DNA of 64,000 nt, taken from the NCBI RefSeq assembly GCF_000317535.1, contig NC_019757.1, positions 6,774,501-6,838,500 of the forward strand, written 5' to 3'. The translations under genes and the position numbers were made by a program. This document shows, piece after piece, positions 43,150 through 53,182 of this stretch. Source of the stretch: Cylindrospermum stagnale PCC 7417. Its GTDB lineage: Bacteria; Cyanobacteriota; Cyanobacteriia; Cyanobacteriales; Nostocaceae. Under the pieces are notes generated by a model, which made no database searches, was not told the origin of the DNA, and was given only the letters and a program-made list of their open reading frames with translations. Position 1 is the stretch's first letter, and the number at the start of each line of letters is the position of its first letter.

Positions 43150-46100
43150 TTAATGCATAGCAATACAAGCTCTTAATTTTTCAGCTAAAACCCGTACATT
43201 AGGTTCAGACAAAATACTATCATGGTGTCCTGGAATATCATGAATTTCTAAGCCCCCCGCCGCTAATTCCTCCCACTGTTTGAGATAATCAGCATATTCT
43301 TTAGGTTGAATCACTGCTCTGAAAAATATAACTTTACCGGAATAGACTTGCGGAAAATAATTTTTGTAAGCTTGACTGATAGCATCTCTAACTGCTAATT
43401 CACGCAGCGAGTGAGGTAAAGTAAGATTTTTATTGAGATAAAATTTATAAATAATTTCTTTGATTCTGTCATAAATTCGGTGATTAATTTTTTTGCCAAT
43501 AGAGATGATCTGTTGTTGATTTTTTAAGGTAGCGAATAAGCTGCGATTGCGCTTAATTGTATCAATTAAATGCAATATAGATTGATCGAGACTAGACTTG
43601 GTTTGGCGCCAAGATAGGTGACTTGAAGATGTATTTGATTGAGATATCATTTTGGGAGGATAGGCATCAAAAATTACGAGTAATTCAACAGTTTCTCCTT
43701 GGGCATAAAGTTGTTGCGCTATTTCATAGGCTATCATGCCTCCAGCACACCATCCTCCCAAAAAATAGGGGCCATGTGGTTGAACAGTTTGTATTTCTTT
43801 AATATAATGACCTGCCATATCCTCAATACAAGTATGAGGAGGTTTTTTCCCATCTAAACCCTGTGCTTGTAACCCATAAATGGGCTGGTCAGAATTCATT
43901 TTTGAAAGTAGATTATGGCTGTGTATCAAACCTCCATAAACCGTATGGATATAGAAAAAAGGTGGTTTTGAACCATTGGGTTGAATCGGAACTAACGAAG
44001 ACCAAGAAGTTGAACATCCTTCTTGCCGAAGTACATTAGCTAATTGCCTAATTGTGGGAGATTGGAAGAGAGTAGTGAGAGCAAGATGCTTGCCAAATAT
44101 CTTTTCAATTTGAGCAAATAAGCGGATAGCTAGAAGTGAGTGTCCTCCCACGTCAAAAAAGTTATCACTTAAACCAATTGGCTGAATACCTAAAACATTT
44201 TCCCAAATCTTTGTCAGCTGAAGTTCTAAATTATCGGTAGGGGTTGTATATTTTTCTGATTCAAATTTGGCAAAATCGGGAGCAGGAAGGGCACGACGGT
44301 TAATTTTACCATTAGGAGTTAAGGGCAAGACATCAAGCAATACAAAGGCAGACGGAACCATGTAATCGGGTAAATTCTGTTTTAGGGACTGCTTTAGTTG
44401 ATTGATAATTAAAGATTGACTTTGGGTAAATGGCTCATTCCCTATTTCCTGGTTTAGATTTGGGTTTGACCTAGGGATAATGTAGGCCACTAATCGCTTC
44501 TCCCCAGGAATAACTTCTCTAGTAATTACAACCGCTTCTTGTACAGCCGGATGCTGGCTTAAAACTGCTTCAATTTCCCCTAATTCAATACGGAAACCAC
44601 GAATTTTTACTTGAAAGTCTTTCCTTCCTAAAAATTCTATTGCGCCATTAACTCTTAAGCGACCCAAATCTCCCGTGCGATAAATTCTTTTATTACTACC
44701 TTCCGAATCATTTAGAAATACCACTTTTGTGAGTTCTGGTTTCTGCCAATAACCTAGTGCAATATGAGGACTTCTAATCGCAATTTCTCCCAAAATATCG
44801 GTCGGGTTACCAGATTCATCGAGCAAAATAATTTCGGTGTCATCAAACGGATAACCTACTGGTACCTGCTTCTGGGTAAGCTGTGTTTTTTTATCAATAA
44901 GATATTGGAGGTTGAAAGAAGATTCTGTAGATCCTAGACCATTGACTAAGATACATTCATGAGAAAAGTGTTTTTGATATAATTCAACATCGCTTTTTAC
45001 TACCTCTTCTCCTCCCAAAACTACTAAACGCACTTTAGAAAGCTGTGTTTTTTCTATTGATGGTTTTACAGGTAAAATCTGAATAAACTGTCGATAAACA
45101 GTAGGAGTAGAGTGATAAATAGTAATTTCTTGTTCGTCCAACCATTCAGATAAATGAGCTAGACCTTCTACTTTGATGTTAAACGGGTAGAGAGTGGCTC
45201 CGTTTAAGATAGCAGAAAAAATATCTATAATCGCTGCGTCAAAGCTATAGGATGAGAACAAAGTTAACTTGTCATTTGGTGAAACATGAAGGTTATTGGT
45301 ATAGTTCCTGATGAAATGTAGAACGTTGCGGTGGTTTTGGATAACTCCTTTCGGCTTTCCTGTCGAACCAGAGGTATAAAGAATGTAAGCCAGAGTATCT
45401 GCGGATATTTCTTGGGTAATCTCTTCAGGGAAATCATTAACATTGATGTCATCAATATTAATGATTGGAAGTTTTCCATCAGTTATTTTTTGGGCATCAG
45501 CTAAATTTTTATTATTAGTTAAAACCAGTTGACAAAGAGAATCTTCTAGGATAGATAACACCCTTTGTCTGGGATATTTTGGTTCGAGAGGAACATAAAT
45601 TTGACCAAGCTTTAAAACTCCCAAAATAGCAGATACCATCGGGGCATCGTGGTCAAATAAGAGGGCGATTTTAGCATCCCTATTTAGATTTTTTTGCAGA
45701 AGTATTTGGGCTATCTTATGGGCTTGCAGATTTAATTCTCTATAAGTCCACTGATAATTTTTTGTTTTGACAGCAATATTGTGGGGATATTTTTTAGCTT
45801 GCTGCTCAAACCGCGCTGGGATAGATTGTTCAATCTCCTGTTTAGGGAATTCATTAAAGGAGTTAGTGGGGCGGATAAGATTACAAGGGTGCGATAATTC
45901 GTAACGTTCAGTTTTAGTTAACAGAGGGAAAGTAGAGATGGGTTTTTCTGGATTAGCCGCAATTCCTGCTAACAATCGCTGAAGGTGCATTCCCATCCAC
46001 TGAATGGTATCTGCATTAAAGAGAAGCGTATTGTAGACCAGTTGCAGATGAATTTGCTGATTTTCTTCTCTAATATAGAGAGATAAATCAAACTTAGAAG

Positions 46101-49100
46101 CAGTTTCAAGAATCGATACAGGTTCGACTTTTAACCCCATCAATTCGAGGGAATCACTGGATAAGTTGATCATGTTAAACCAGACTTGAAATAGCGGAGT
46201 GTGGCTCAAATTTCTTTCTGGTTGCAGTTCTTCTACTAACTTTTCAAAAGGTAAATCCTGATGGGCATAAGCTTCTAAACATACCTGCCGTACTCGACCG
46301 AGTAATTCCCGAAAACTGGGATTACCAGCCAAATCAGTACGCAAAGCCAAAGTATTGACAAAAAACCCAATTAAGTCCTCAATTTCAGTGCGGTTACGCC
46401 CCGCAATTGGAGTTCCCACAATTACATCATCTTGTCCACTGTAGCGACAAAGTAATATCTTGAACGCTGCCAGTAAAGTCATGAACAAAGTCGCACCCTC
46501 TTTTTGGCAAAGGGATTTGATACTTGCAGTTAACTCTAAGGACAAAACGAAAGATTTCGCAGCCCCTTGGTATGTTTGCATAGGGGGTCTGGGATAATCT
46601 GTCGGCAAATCTAGGACAGGCAAAGTCCCACCTAATTGCCGTTTCCAGTAATTAAGTTGAGAGTCTAAAACTTGCCCAGAAAGCCACTGTCTTTGCCAAA
46701 GTGCAAAATCGGCATACTGAATGGGCAGTTGTTGTAATGGTAAAGAATGACCTAAACAAAAGGCTGCGTAAACTGCTTTAAGTTCCGCAAACAACACCCC
46801 AAAAGACCAGCCATCGAAAATAATGTGGTGAATGTTGAGTAACAGCAGATGTTCCGCTTCATTGAGACGCAATAGTTTGACGCGAAATAGAGAATCATGA
46901 ACTAAGTTAAAGGGTTGCTGTGCTTCTTCATTAGCTATTTTTTGAGCTTCTGCTTCCCTTTGAAAATTCGGTAGTGACTGTAAGTCGATGATGGGTAAAC
47001 TGAAGGCATTATGATCATTAATTACCTGAGTTAGTTGTCCAGCTACAGCGGCAAAATTTGTGTGGAGGATTTGATGACGCTGGATGATTTCGGCTATGGT
47101 TTGTGACAATGCATGAATGTTGAGTAACCCCTGAAGCCGCAAGGTAAAGGGCATATTATAAGCAGTGCTATTGGGTTCTAATTGGTCTAGAAACCAGAGA
47201 CGCTGTTGAGCAAAAGAAAGTGGAAGGTTTTCTGGCTGCTTTCTCGGTTGAATCGGTGGAACTGGTAAGCTTTTGGTTTTGCCAAGTTGTGATGAGAGTT
47301 GGGCAATGTTGGGAGATTCAAATAGTAAGCGTAGGGGGATTTCTCGGTTAAAAACTTGTCTGATGCGGGAGATAACTTGGGTGGCAAGTAATGAATGTCC
47401 ACCTAACTCAAAGAAGTTATCGTGGATGCTAATGAGTTCTACTTTGAGTATCTCACGCCAAAGATTAGCCAAAATTTCTTCTGTGGGGGTGCGAGGAGCA
47501 ACATAATTACTTTGGGAAAAGGAGACATTGGGAGCAGGAAGGGCGCGATGGTCGATTTTGCCATTGGGTGTGAGAGGAATTTCTTCTAACAGTACAAAGG
47601 CACTTGGTATCATGTAACCTGGTAATTTAGATTTTAAGAAGTTACGTAATTCTAGTACAGAAGTTTCTGTGGAATGGGGAACGACATAAGCTACTAAGCG
47701 TTTGTCGTCTGGTATATCCTCTCTGACTATAACTACAGCTTTTGTTACATTATGGTTTTGATTAATTGTTGCCTCGATTTCACCAATTTCTATCCGAAAA
47801 CCTCTGATCTTAACTTGGTTATCAATGCGTTGTAAAAATTCAATATTTCCATCTGGCAAGTAGCGAACTAAGTCACCAGTTTTATATAAACGCTCACCCG
47901 GATTCTTACTAAATGGGTTAGGAATAAATTTGTTGGTAGTTAACTCAGTCCGATGCCTATAGCCTCTAGCTAGATTAACACCACCGATATAAAGTTCTCC
48001 GGCAACGCCTATGGGTACTGGTTGTAAATGTTTATCTAAAATGCAGAGTTGAGTATTAGGAAATGGACGCCCTATGGGTAATAATTGGTTAAGGGCTAAA
48101 TTTTTTGCTGTTGTTTCAAAATAAGAACTATCTATAGTAGCTTCTGTCAAACCGTAGGAGTTAATTAACCGGGTTTGAGAACTAGATAATTGTAAAATTT
48201 TTTGATATTCTGCACTACTCCAGCTATCTGAACCACAAATTAGCAACCGCATAAAATCTAGACGCTGTTGACTACTCTCAAGATACTGAACTAAATTTCT
48301 CAAAACGGCTGGCACAAAATCTGCACAATCTACCTTTTCTTTTTGCATCAGTCCATATAATAGTTCGGGTGATAGCAACAGATGCCTTGGGCATAAGACC
48401 AGTTTGCCACCAGAACATAAGGTACGAATCAAATCTCCAGAAAAAACATCAAAGGAAAAGCTGGCCATCTGGAGATGAGACGTTGTGGTTGTACGCAATT
48501 GGTAGATTGTTTCCCAGGCAAAATAAGTATTAACCAGGCTGCAATGTTGAATCATCACTCCCTTTGGTTGGCCTGTGGAACCAGAGGTATAAATGATGTA
48601 AGCCAGATTTTTCGGCTGTAATTGGGTATTAATTGGGTTAGATGATGGGAATTGTGTGATTTGCTGCCAATCTGTATCTAAGTTTATAAGTTGAGTGGAG
48701 AAAACTGGTAGACTCGGCAAAAGTTCTGTTTGCGTTAGTAAAATAGAAACTTGAGCATCTTGCACCATGAAAGCCAAGCGTTCTTGGGGATATGCTGGAT
48801 CTAAAGGTAGATAAGCTCCACCAGCTTTGAGAGTACTCAGAACCGCTATGATCATCTCTAGAGAACGCTCGACACAAATCCCTACTAGTGCCTCTGTCCC
48901 TACTCCCCGCTTTTGCAGGTAGTGAGCTAGTTGATTAGCACGTTGATTCAGTTCTCGATAGGTGAGTTGTTGCTGCTCAAATACTACGGCTATGGCATCA
49001 GGGGTTCTTTCTACCTGTTCTTCAAACAACTGATGAATGCATTTATCCTGGGGATAATCTGCTTCTGTCTGATTCCACTCAATTAATAATTGATGTTTTT

Positions 49101-52100
49101 CCGCTTCTGTTAGCAGAGGCAATTTCCAGATACTTTGATTGGGATGAGCGGTTATCCCAGATAATAAAGTCTGAAAATGCTTGATCATTCGCTCTATTGT
49201 CGCCGCTTCAAACAAATCTGTATTGTATTCCCACTCACCTGTTAGCTGTCCATTTCGTTCTTCCATTGACAGAGTGAGGTCGAATTTAGCAGTCTGAATT
49301 GGTGATGCTAAAGGCGTTACAGCTAATCCTGGCAGAGCGAATTCCCCCATTGGGGCGTTGTCCAAAGCAAACATGACCTGGAATACAGGAGTATGGCTTA
49401 AGTGGCGTTCCGGTTGCAGCGCCGTCACTAACTGTTCAAAAGGTAAGTCCTGATGGGTGTAAGCTTCTAAGCATACCTGCCGTACTCGACCGAGCAATTC
49501 GCGGAAACTAGGATTGCCACCTAAGTCAGTACGCAGAGCTAAAGTATTTACAAAAAACCCAATTAATGATTCAATTTCTCTGCGGTTGCGACCTGCAATT
49601 GGAGTCCCCACGATCACATTTTCTTGACCAGTGTAGCGATAGAGTAATATTTTGAAGGCTGCCAGCAGTGTCATGAACAAAGTTACTCCCTCTTGTTGTG
49701 AGAGGGATTTGATGTTTGCAGTTAGTTCTGGGGATAAGATGAGGGAAAAAGAAGCGCCTTGGTAAGTTTGTACAGGGGGTCTTGGGTGGTCTGTAGGCAA
49801 TTGCAACAAGGGCAGAGTGCCACCTAGTTGCTGTTTCCAGTAGTGCAGTTGCGAGTCTAAGACTTCACCGGAGAGCCACTGGTGTTGCCAAAGGGTAAAA
49901 TCGGCATACTGGATGGGGAGTTGTGGAAGCTGAGATGGCTGTGCTTCACAAAAGGCTGGATAAAGTGTTTTGAGTTCTGTAAACAACACTCCAAAAGACC
50001 AGCCATCGAAAATAATGTGGTGAATGTTGAGTAGCAGCAGATTTTCTGCTGGACTCAATCGCAATAGTTTTAAGCGCAGTAGCGGATCTTGGGCTAGGTT
50101 AAAAGGCTGCTGGGCTTCTTGGTTAGCTATTCTTTGGGTTTCGAGTTTTTGTTGGGTAACAGGCAGTGATTGCAAGTCGATGATTGGTAAGTTGAAGGCG
50201 ATATTGGCGACAATCACTTGAATTGCTTGTCCATCGACTGCGGGAAAATTGGTGTGCAGAATTTCGTGACGCTGGATGATTTCGCCTAAGCTTTGCTGCA
50301 ATGCATAGAGGTTGAGTGTCCCCTGAATCTGAAAAATGTAGGAGAGATGATAAGCGGTGCTGTTGGGTTGTAATTGGTCTAGGAACCAGAGGCGCTGTTG
50401 GGCAAAGGAAAGTGGTAGAGTTCCTTGGTGCTTTCTCGGTGGAATCGGTGGTAATGTTAGGCTGTCGGTTTGAGGAGTTGTGCTGATTTGTGGGGCGAGT
50501 TGGGCTATGGTGGGAAATTCAAATAGCGATCGCACTGACACTTCCAAATTTAAGCCTTGTCTAATGCGGGAAATTACTTGTGTGGCTAGTAAAGAATGTC
50601 CGCCTAACTCAAAAAAGTTATCATCGATGCCGATGGGTTCTACTTGCAAAACTTCCCTCCACAAATTGGCAAGGATTTCTTCTGTGGGGGTACGAGGGGC
50701 AAGATAATTACTTGGACGGCGGAAACCCAATAAATTGGGGGCGGGAAGGGCGCGATGGTCGATTTTGCCGTTGGGAGTTAAGGGGAAAGACTCTAACAAA
50801 ACAAAGGCAGAAGGCACCATGTAATCGGGTAGCTGTTGTTGCAGGTACTGGCGTAGTTGATTTAGGATTTCCGATGGGGAATTTTGCTTTGAGGAGAAGA
50901 CAAAATAAGCGACTAATCGCTTGTCACCAGGGATATCTTCTCTGGCGATAACTTTCGTTTCCCGGATGGCTGAATGTTGGTTTAATAGAGCTTCAATTTC
51001 TCCTATTTCAATCCGGAAGCCCCGAATTTTTACTTGGTTGTCGAGACGCCCCAAATACTCAATGTCACCGTTGGCTAGATAGCGGACTAAGTCACCAGAT
51101 TTGTAGAGACGAGCTTCTGGTTGTTGACTAAAGGGGTGAAGAATGAACCTTTGGGCGGTTAATTCCGGTCGATTTAAATAACCGCGAGCTAAACCTGCTC
51201 CTCCGATGTAGATTTCACCTGGAACACCGATGGGGACGGGCTGGAGTTGGGAATTTAATATATATTGTTGTAGATCGGGAATCTTACGACCAATTACATT
51301 TCTTGAACTGTCGAGATCGGCTATGGTCAGGGGACGATAGGTGACGTGTACGGTTGTTTCTGTAATCCCGTACATATTGACTAATTGGGGAGATTGCTCA
51401 CCGTGTCGCTCAAACCAAGGTCTTAAGCTTTGAATATTAAGAGTTTCCCCGCCAAAAATAACGTAGCGTAAGCTCAAGTCTCTCTGGACATTTAAAGATT
51501 CTTCTAGTTGAAGGATTTGCTGAAAAGCTGAAGGGGTTTGGTTAAGAACTGTAATTTTTTCTTGAGACAATAAGTTATAAAATAATTCTGGCGTTCGACT
51601 TACATAATAAGGAACAATGACGAGACGTCCGCCATATAAAAGCGCACCCCAAAGTTCCCAAACGGAAAAGTCGAAGGCATAGGAGTGAAAGAGACTCCAG
51701 ATATCATTCTGGTTAAATTGAAACCAAGACTGAGTGGCTGCAAACAAACGGACGACGTTACAGTGGGGGATGAGAACGCCTTTAGGCTTGCCGGTGGAAC
51801 CAGATGTATAAATAACATAGGCTAGGTTTGTTGCTTTGACTGCACTTGCTGTCTGTTTTTCTGGTGTTTTAGCTGGCGCATCCCCATCACCATCTAAACA
51901 AATTATCTTAGCTTGATGTTCGGGTAGTTTTTCTACTAGATGCTGCTGTGTTAACAGTAGAGACACCTGGGAATCTGACAACATGAAAGCCAAACGCTCT
52001 TTTGGGTAGGCAATATCTAAAGGTACGTAGGCACCACCGGCTTTGAGAATGCCTAATATGCCTACAATCATCTCTAGAGAGCGTTCTGTACAGATGCCGA

Positions 52101-53043
52101 CGAGAACCTCTGGTTGCACTCCTAGGGTTTGCAAGTATTGTGCTAGTTGATTTGCTCGCTGATTCAGTTCTCGATAGGTGAGTTGTTGCTGCTCAAACAC
52201 TACAGCCACTGCATCCGGTGTTCTCTCTACCTGTTCTTCAAACAAATGATGGATGCACTTGTCTTGGGGATAATTTGCCTCTGTCTGATTCCACTCAACT
52301 AATAATTGGTGTCTTTGGGCTGCTGTGAGCAAGGGAATATCTGCAATACTTTGTTGAGGAAGATTAAGTAGACTTGTGAATATGGTTTCCAGATGTCCTA
52401 ACATTCGCGCGATCGCATCATCTGCAAATTGAGTTCGCTCATAATCAATTTTCAGCAACAAGTCTGACTCAGCATCAACAGACAAAACTAGAGGATAGTC
52501 TCCCTGTTCCTGGAGTTCAGCCTCAAGTCCGTCATTTGCCAAGATGACAAGCGTCTCAAATAATGGTGATTCTGGGGGAACTTGACTCCAGTTTCTGATT
52601 TGTCCCAAGGAAATAGATTCATAGTCTTGCAACGCCATCCATTGTGCCTGTAATTCTCTCAGCCACGATAAGACTGAAGTACCGGGATGAATGGAAACTC
52701 GGACAGGTAAAATGTTGAGGCAAAGTTCCTTGCTATCTGCTTGACGGCAGGCTCTCGTGGCGCCAAACAAAATATCTGTTTCCCCACTATAGTGACTCAA
52801 AAGTAGAGCCATTGCCCCTTGAATGAGGCTATAAAGGCTTAATTGATAATTTTGGGTTAAATTTGTTAAATCTAAGGTTTTACTGCTTGTCAGGCGAATT
52901 TCTTGGGTTCCACGGCAAGGAGGGGATGAGGTAGGATTAGCGATCGCCGATAACTTGAGAGGGGCTGTGAAACCGCGCAAAAAATCTCGCCAGAATCTTT
53001 CAGCATTTGAGCAGGACTCCAGATAGGTATCTTCTATATTCAT
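43150..53043 (-). CDS. Three-module nonribosomal peptide synthetase with thioesterase
   Basis: 3297 residues, order (approximate residues): half-condensation domain lacking the HHxxxDG half (1-250); A1 (265-760); carrier (Ser about 815 in GGHSLL); C2 (864-1305, HHIIFDGWS about 1008); A2 (1333-1840); carrier (about 1883); C3 (1926-2394); A3 (2411-2918); carrier (about 2969); thioesterase (3031-3297). Manual alignment to the GrsA specificity positions gives A1 DFWNIGMVHK (the threonine code), A2 DVGDIGSIDK (one residue from the ornithine code DVGEIGSIDK, so a basic residue), and A3 DAIHVGGFNK, which I cannot assign. The thioesterase nucleophile motif is GGWCAGG, with Cys in place of Ser. No epimerisation or methylation domain. 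A1 and A2 are close relatives; A3 is distinct. Confidence 0.95.
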   Translation of the reverse strand: MNIEDTYLESCSNAERFWRDFLRGFTAPLKLSAIANPTSSPPCRGTQEIRLTSSKTLDLTNLTQNYQLSLYSLIQGAMALLLSHYSGETDILFGATRACRQADSKELCLNILPVRVSIHPGTSVLSWLRELQAQWMALQDYESISLGQIRNWSQVPPESPLFETLVILANDGLEAELQEQGDYPLVLSVDAESDLLLKIDYERTQFADDAIARMLGHLETIFTSLLNLPQQSIADIPLLTAAQRHQLLVEWNQTEANYPQDKCIHHLFEEQVERTPDAVAVVFEQQQLTYRELNQRANQLAQYLQTLGVQPEVLVGICTERSLEMIVGILGILKAGGAYVPLDIAYPKERLAFMLSDSQVSLLLTQQHLVEKLPEHQAKIICLDGDGDAPAKTPEKQTASAVKATNLAYVIYTSGSTGKPKGVLIPHCNVVRLFAATQSWFQFNQNDIWSLFHSYAFDFSVWELWGALLYGGRLVIVPYYVSRTPELFYNLLSQEKITVLNQTPSAFQQILQLEESLNVQRDLSLRYVIFGGETLNIQSLRPWFERHGEQSPQLVNMYGITETTVHVTYRPLTIADLDSSRNVIGRKIPDLQQYILNSQLQPVPIGVPGEIYIGGAGLARGYLNRPELTAQRFILHPFSQQPEARLYKSGDLVRYLANGDIEYLGRLDNQVKIRGFRIEIGEIEALLNQHSAIRETKVIAREDIPGDKRLVAYFVFSSKQNSPSEILNQLRQYLQQQLPDYMVPSAFVLLESFPLTPNGKIDHRALPAPNLLGFRRPSNYLAPRTPTEEILANLWREVLQVEPIGIDDNFFELGGHSLLATQVISRIRQGLNLEVSVRSLFEFPTIAQLAPQISTTPQTDSLTLPPIPPRKHQGTLPLSFAQQRLWFLDQLQPNSTAYHLSYIFQIQGTLNLYALQQSLGEIIQRHEILHTNFPAVDGQAIQVIVANIAFNLPIIDLQSLPVTQQKLETQRIANQEAQQPFNLAQDPLLRLKLLRLSPAENLLLLNIHHIIFDGWSFGVLFTELKTLYPAFCEAQPSQLPQLPIQYADFTLWQHQWLSGEVLDSQLHYWKQQLGGTLPLLQLPTDHPRPPVQTYQGASFSLILSPELTANIKSLSQQEGVTLFMTLLAAFKILLYRYTGQENVIVGTPIAGRNRREIESLIGFFVNTLALRTDLGGNPSFRELLGRVRQVCLEAYTHQDLPFEQLVTALQPERHLSHTPVFQVMFALDNAPMGEFALPGLAVTPLASPIQTAKFDLTLSMEERNGQLTGEWEYNTDLFEAATIERMIKHFQTLLSGITAHPNQSIWKLPLLTEAEKHQLLIEWNQTEADYPQDKCIHQLFEEQVERTPDAIAVVFEQQQLTYRELNQRANQLAHYLQKRGVGTEALVGICVERSLEMIIAVLSTLKAGGAYLPLDPAYPQERLAFMVQDAQVSILLTQTELLPSLPVFSTQLINLDTDWQQITQFPSSNPINTQLQPKNLAYIIYTSGSTGQPKGVMIQHCSLVNTYFAWETIYQLRTTTTSHLQMASFSFDVFSGDLIRTLCSGGKLVLCPRHLLLSPELLYGLMQKEKVDCADFVPAVLRNLVQYLESSQQRLDFMRLLICGSDSWSSAEYQKILQLSSSQTRLINSYGLTEATIDSSYFETTAKNLALNQLLPIGRPFPNTQLCILDKHLQPVPIGVAGELYIGGVNLARGYRHRTELTTNKFIPNPFSKNPGERLYKTGDLVRYLPDGNIEFLQRIDNQVKIRGFRIEIGEIEATINQNHNVTKAVVIVREDIPDDKRLVAYVVPHSTETSVLELRNFLKSKLPGYMIPSAFVLLEEIPLTPNGKIDHRALPAPNVSFSQSNYVAPRTPTEEILANLWREILKVELISIHDNFFELGGHSLLATQVISRIRQVFNREIPLRLLFESPNIAQLSSQLGKTKSLPVPPIQPRKQPENLPLSFAQQRLWFLDQLEPNSTAYNMPFTLRLQGLLNIHALSQTIAEIIQRHQILHTNFAAVAGQLTQVINDHNAFSLPIIDLQSLPNFQREAEAQKIANEEAQQPFNLVHDSLFRVKLLRLNEAEHLLLLNIHHIIFDGWSFGVLFAELKAVYAAFCLGHSLPLQQLPIQYADFALWQRQWLSGQVLDSQLNYWKRQLGGTLPVLDLPTDYPRPPMQTYQGAAKSFVLSLELTASIKSLCQKEGATLFMTLLAAFKILLCRYSGQDDVIVGTPIAGRNRTEIEDLIGFFVNTLALRTDLAGNPSFRELLGRVRQVCLEAYAHQDLPFEKLVEELQPERNLSHTPLFQVWFNMINLSSDSLELMGLKVEPVSILETASKFDLSLYIREENQQIHLQLVYNTLLFNADTIQWMGMHLQRLLAGIAANPEKPISTFPLLTKTERYELSHPCNLIRPTNSFNEFPKQEIEQSIPARFEQQAKKYPHNIAVKTKNYQWTYRELNLQAHKIAQILLQKNLNRDAKIALLFDHDAPMVSAILGVLKLGQIYVPLEPKYPRQRVLSILEDSLCQLVLTNNKNLADAQKITDGKLPIINIDDINVNDFPEEITQEISADTLAYILYTSGSTGKPKGVIQNHRNVLHFIRNYTNNLHVSPNDKLTLFSSYSFDAAIIDIFSAILNGATLYPFNIKVEGLAHLSEWLDEQEITIYHSTPTVYRQFIQILPVKPSIEKTQLSKVRLVVLGGEEVVKSDVELYQKHFSHECILVNGLGSTESSFNLQYLIDKKTQLTQKQVPVGYPFDDTEIILLDESGNPTDILGEIAIRSPHIALGYWQKPELTKVVFLNDSEGSNKRIYRTGDLGRLRVNGAIEFLGRKDFQVKIRGFRIELGEIEAVLSQHPAVQEAVVITREVIPGEKRLVAYIIPRSNPNLNQEIGNEPFTQSQSLIINQLKQSLKQNLPDYMVPSAFVLLDVLPLTPNGKINRRALPAPDFAKFESEKYTTPTDNLELQLTKIWENVLGIQPIGLSDNFFDVGGHSLLAIRLFAQIEKIFGKHLALTTLFQSPTIRQLANVLRQEGCSTSWSSLVPIQPNGSKPPFFYIHTVYGGLIHSHNLLSKMNSDQPIYGLQAQGLDGKKPPHTCIEDMAGHYIKEIQTVQPHGPYFLGGWCAGGMIAYEIAQQLYAQGETVELLVIFDAYPPKMISQSNTSSSHLSWRQTKSSLDQSILHLIDTIKRNRSLFATLKNQQQIISIGKKINHRIYDRIKEIIYKFYLNKNLTLPHSLRELAVRDAISQAYKNYFPQVYSGKVIFFRAVIQPKEYADYLKQWEELAAGGLEIHDIPGHHDSILSEPNVRVLAEKLRACIAMH

Positions 53044-53124
53044 TCTTCATTTAAACTAAATTTTTTTACTCAATCGCTTCGACCAAATTTTCTGACAGCA
53101 GAAATCATTTATTTAAACTTCAGT

Positions 53125-53152
53125 GTAGAGACGTTGGATGCAACGTCTCTAC
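53125..53152. repeat. Dispersed palindrome
   Basis: GTAGAGACGTTG and CAACGTCTCTAC form a perfect 12-bp stem with a 4-base loop. This is a common dispersed element of Nostoc-type genomes. It lies in the 139-bp gap between the NRPS start and the preceding surface-protein stop, without a T-run. Confidence 0.8.
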
Positions 53153-53182
53153 AGGGGTTTTAATTACGTCAGTTGTGGCAAG

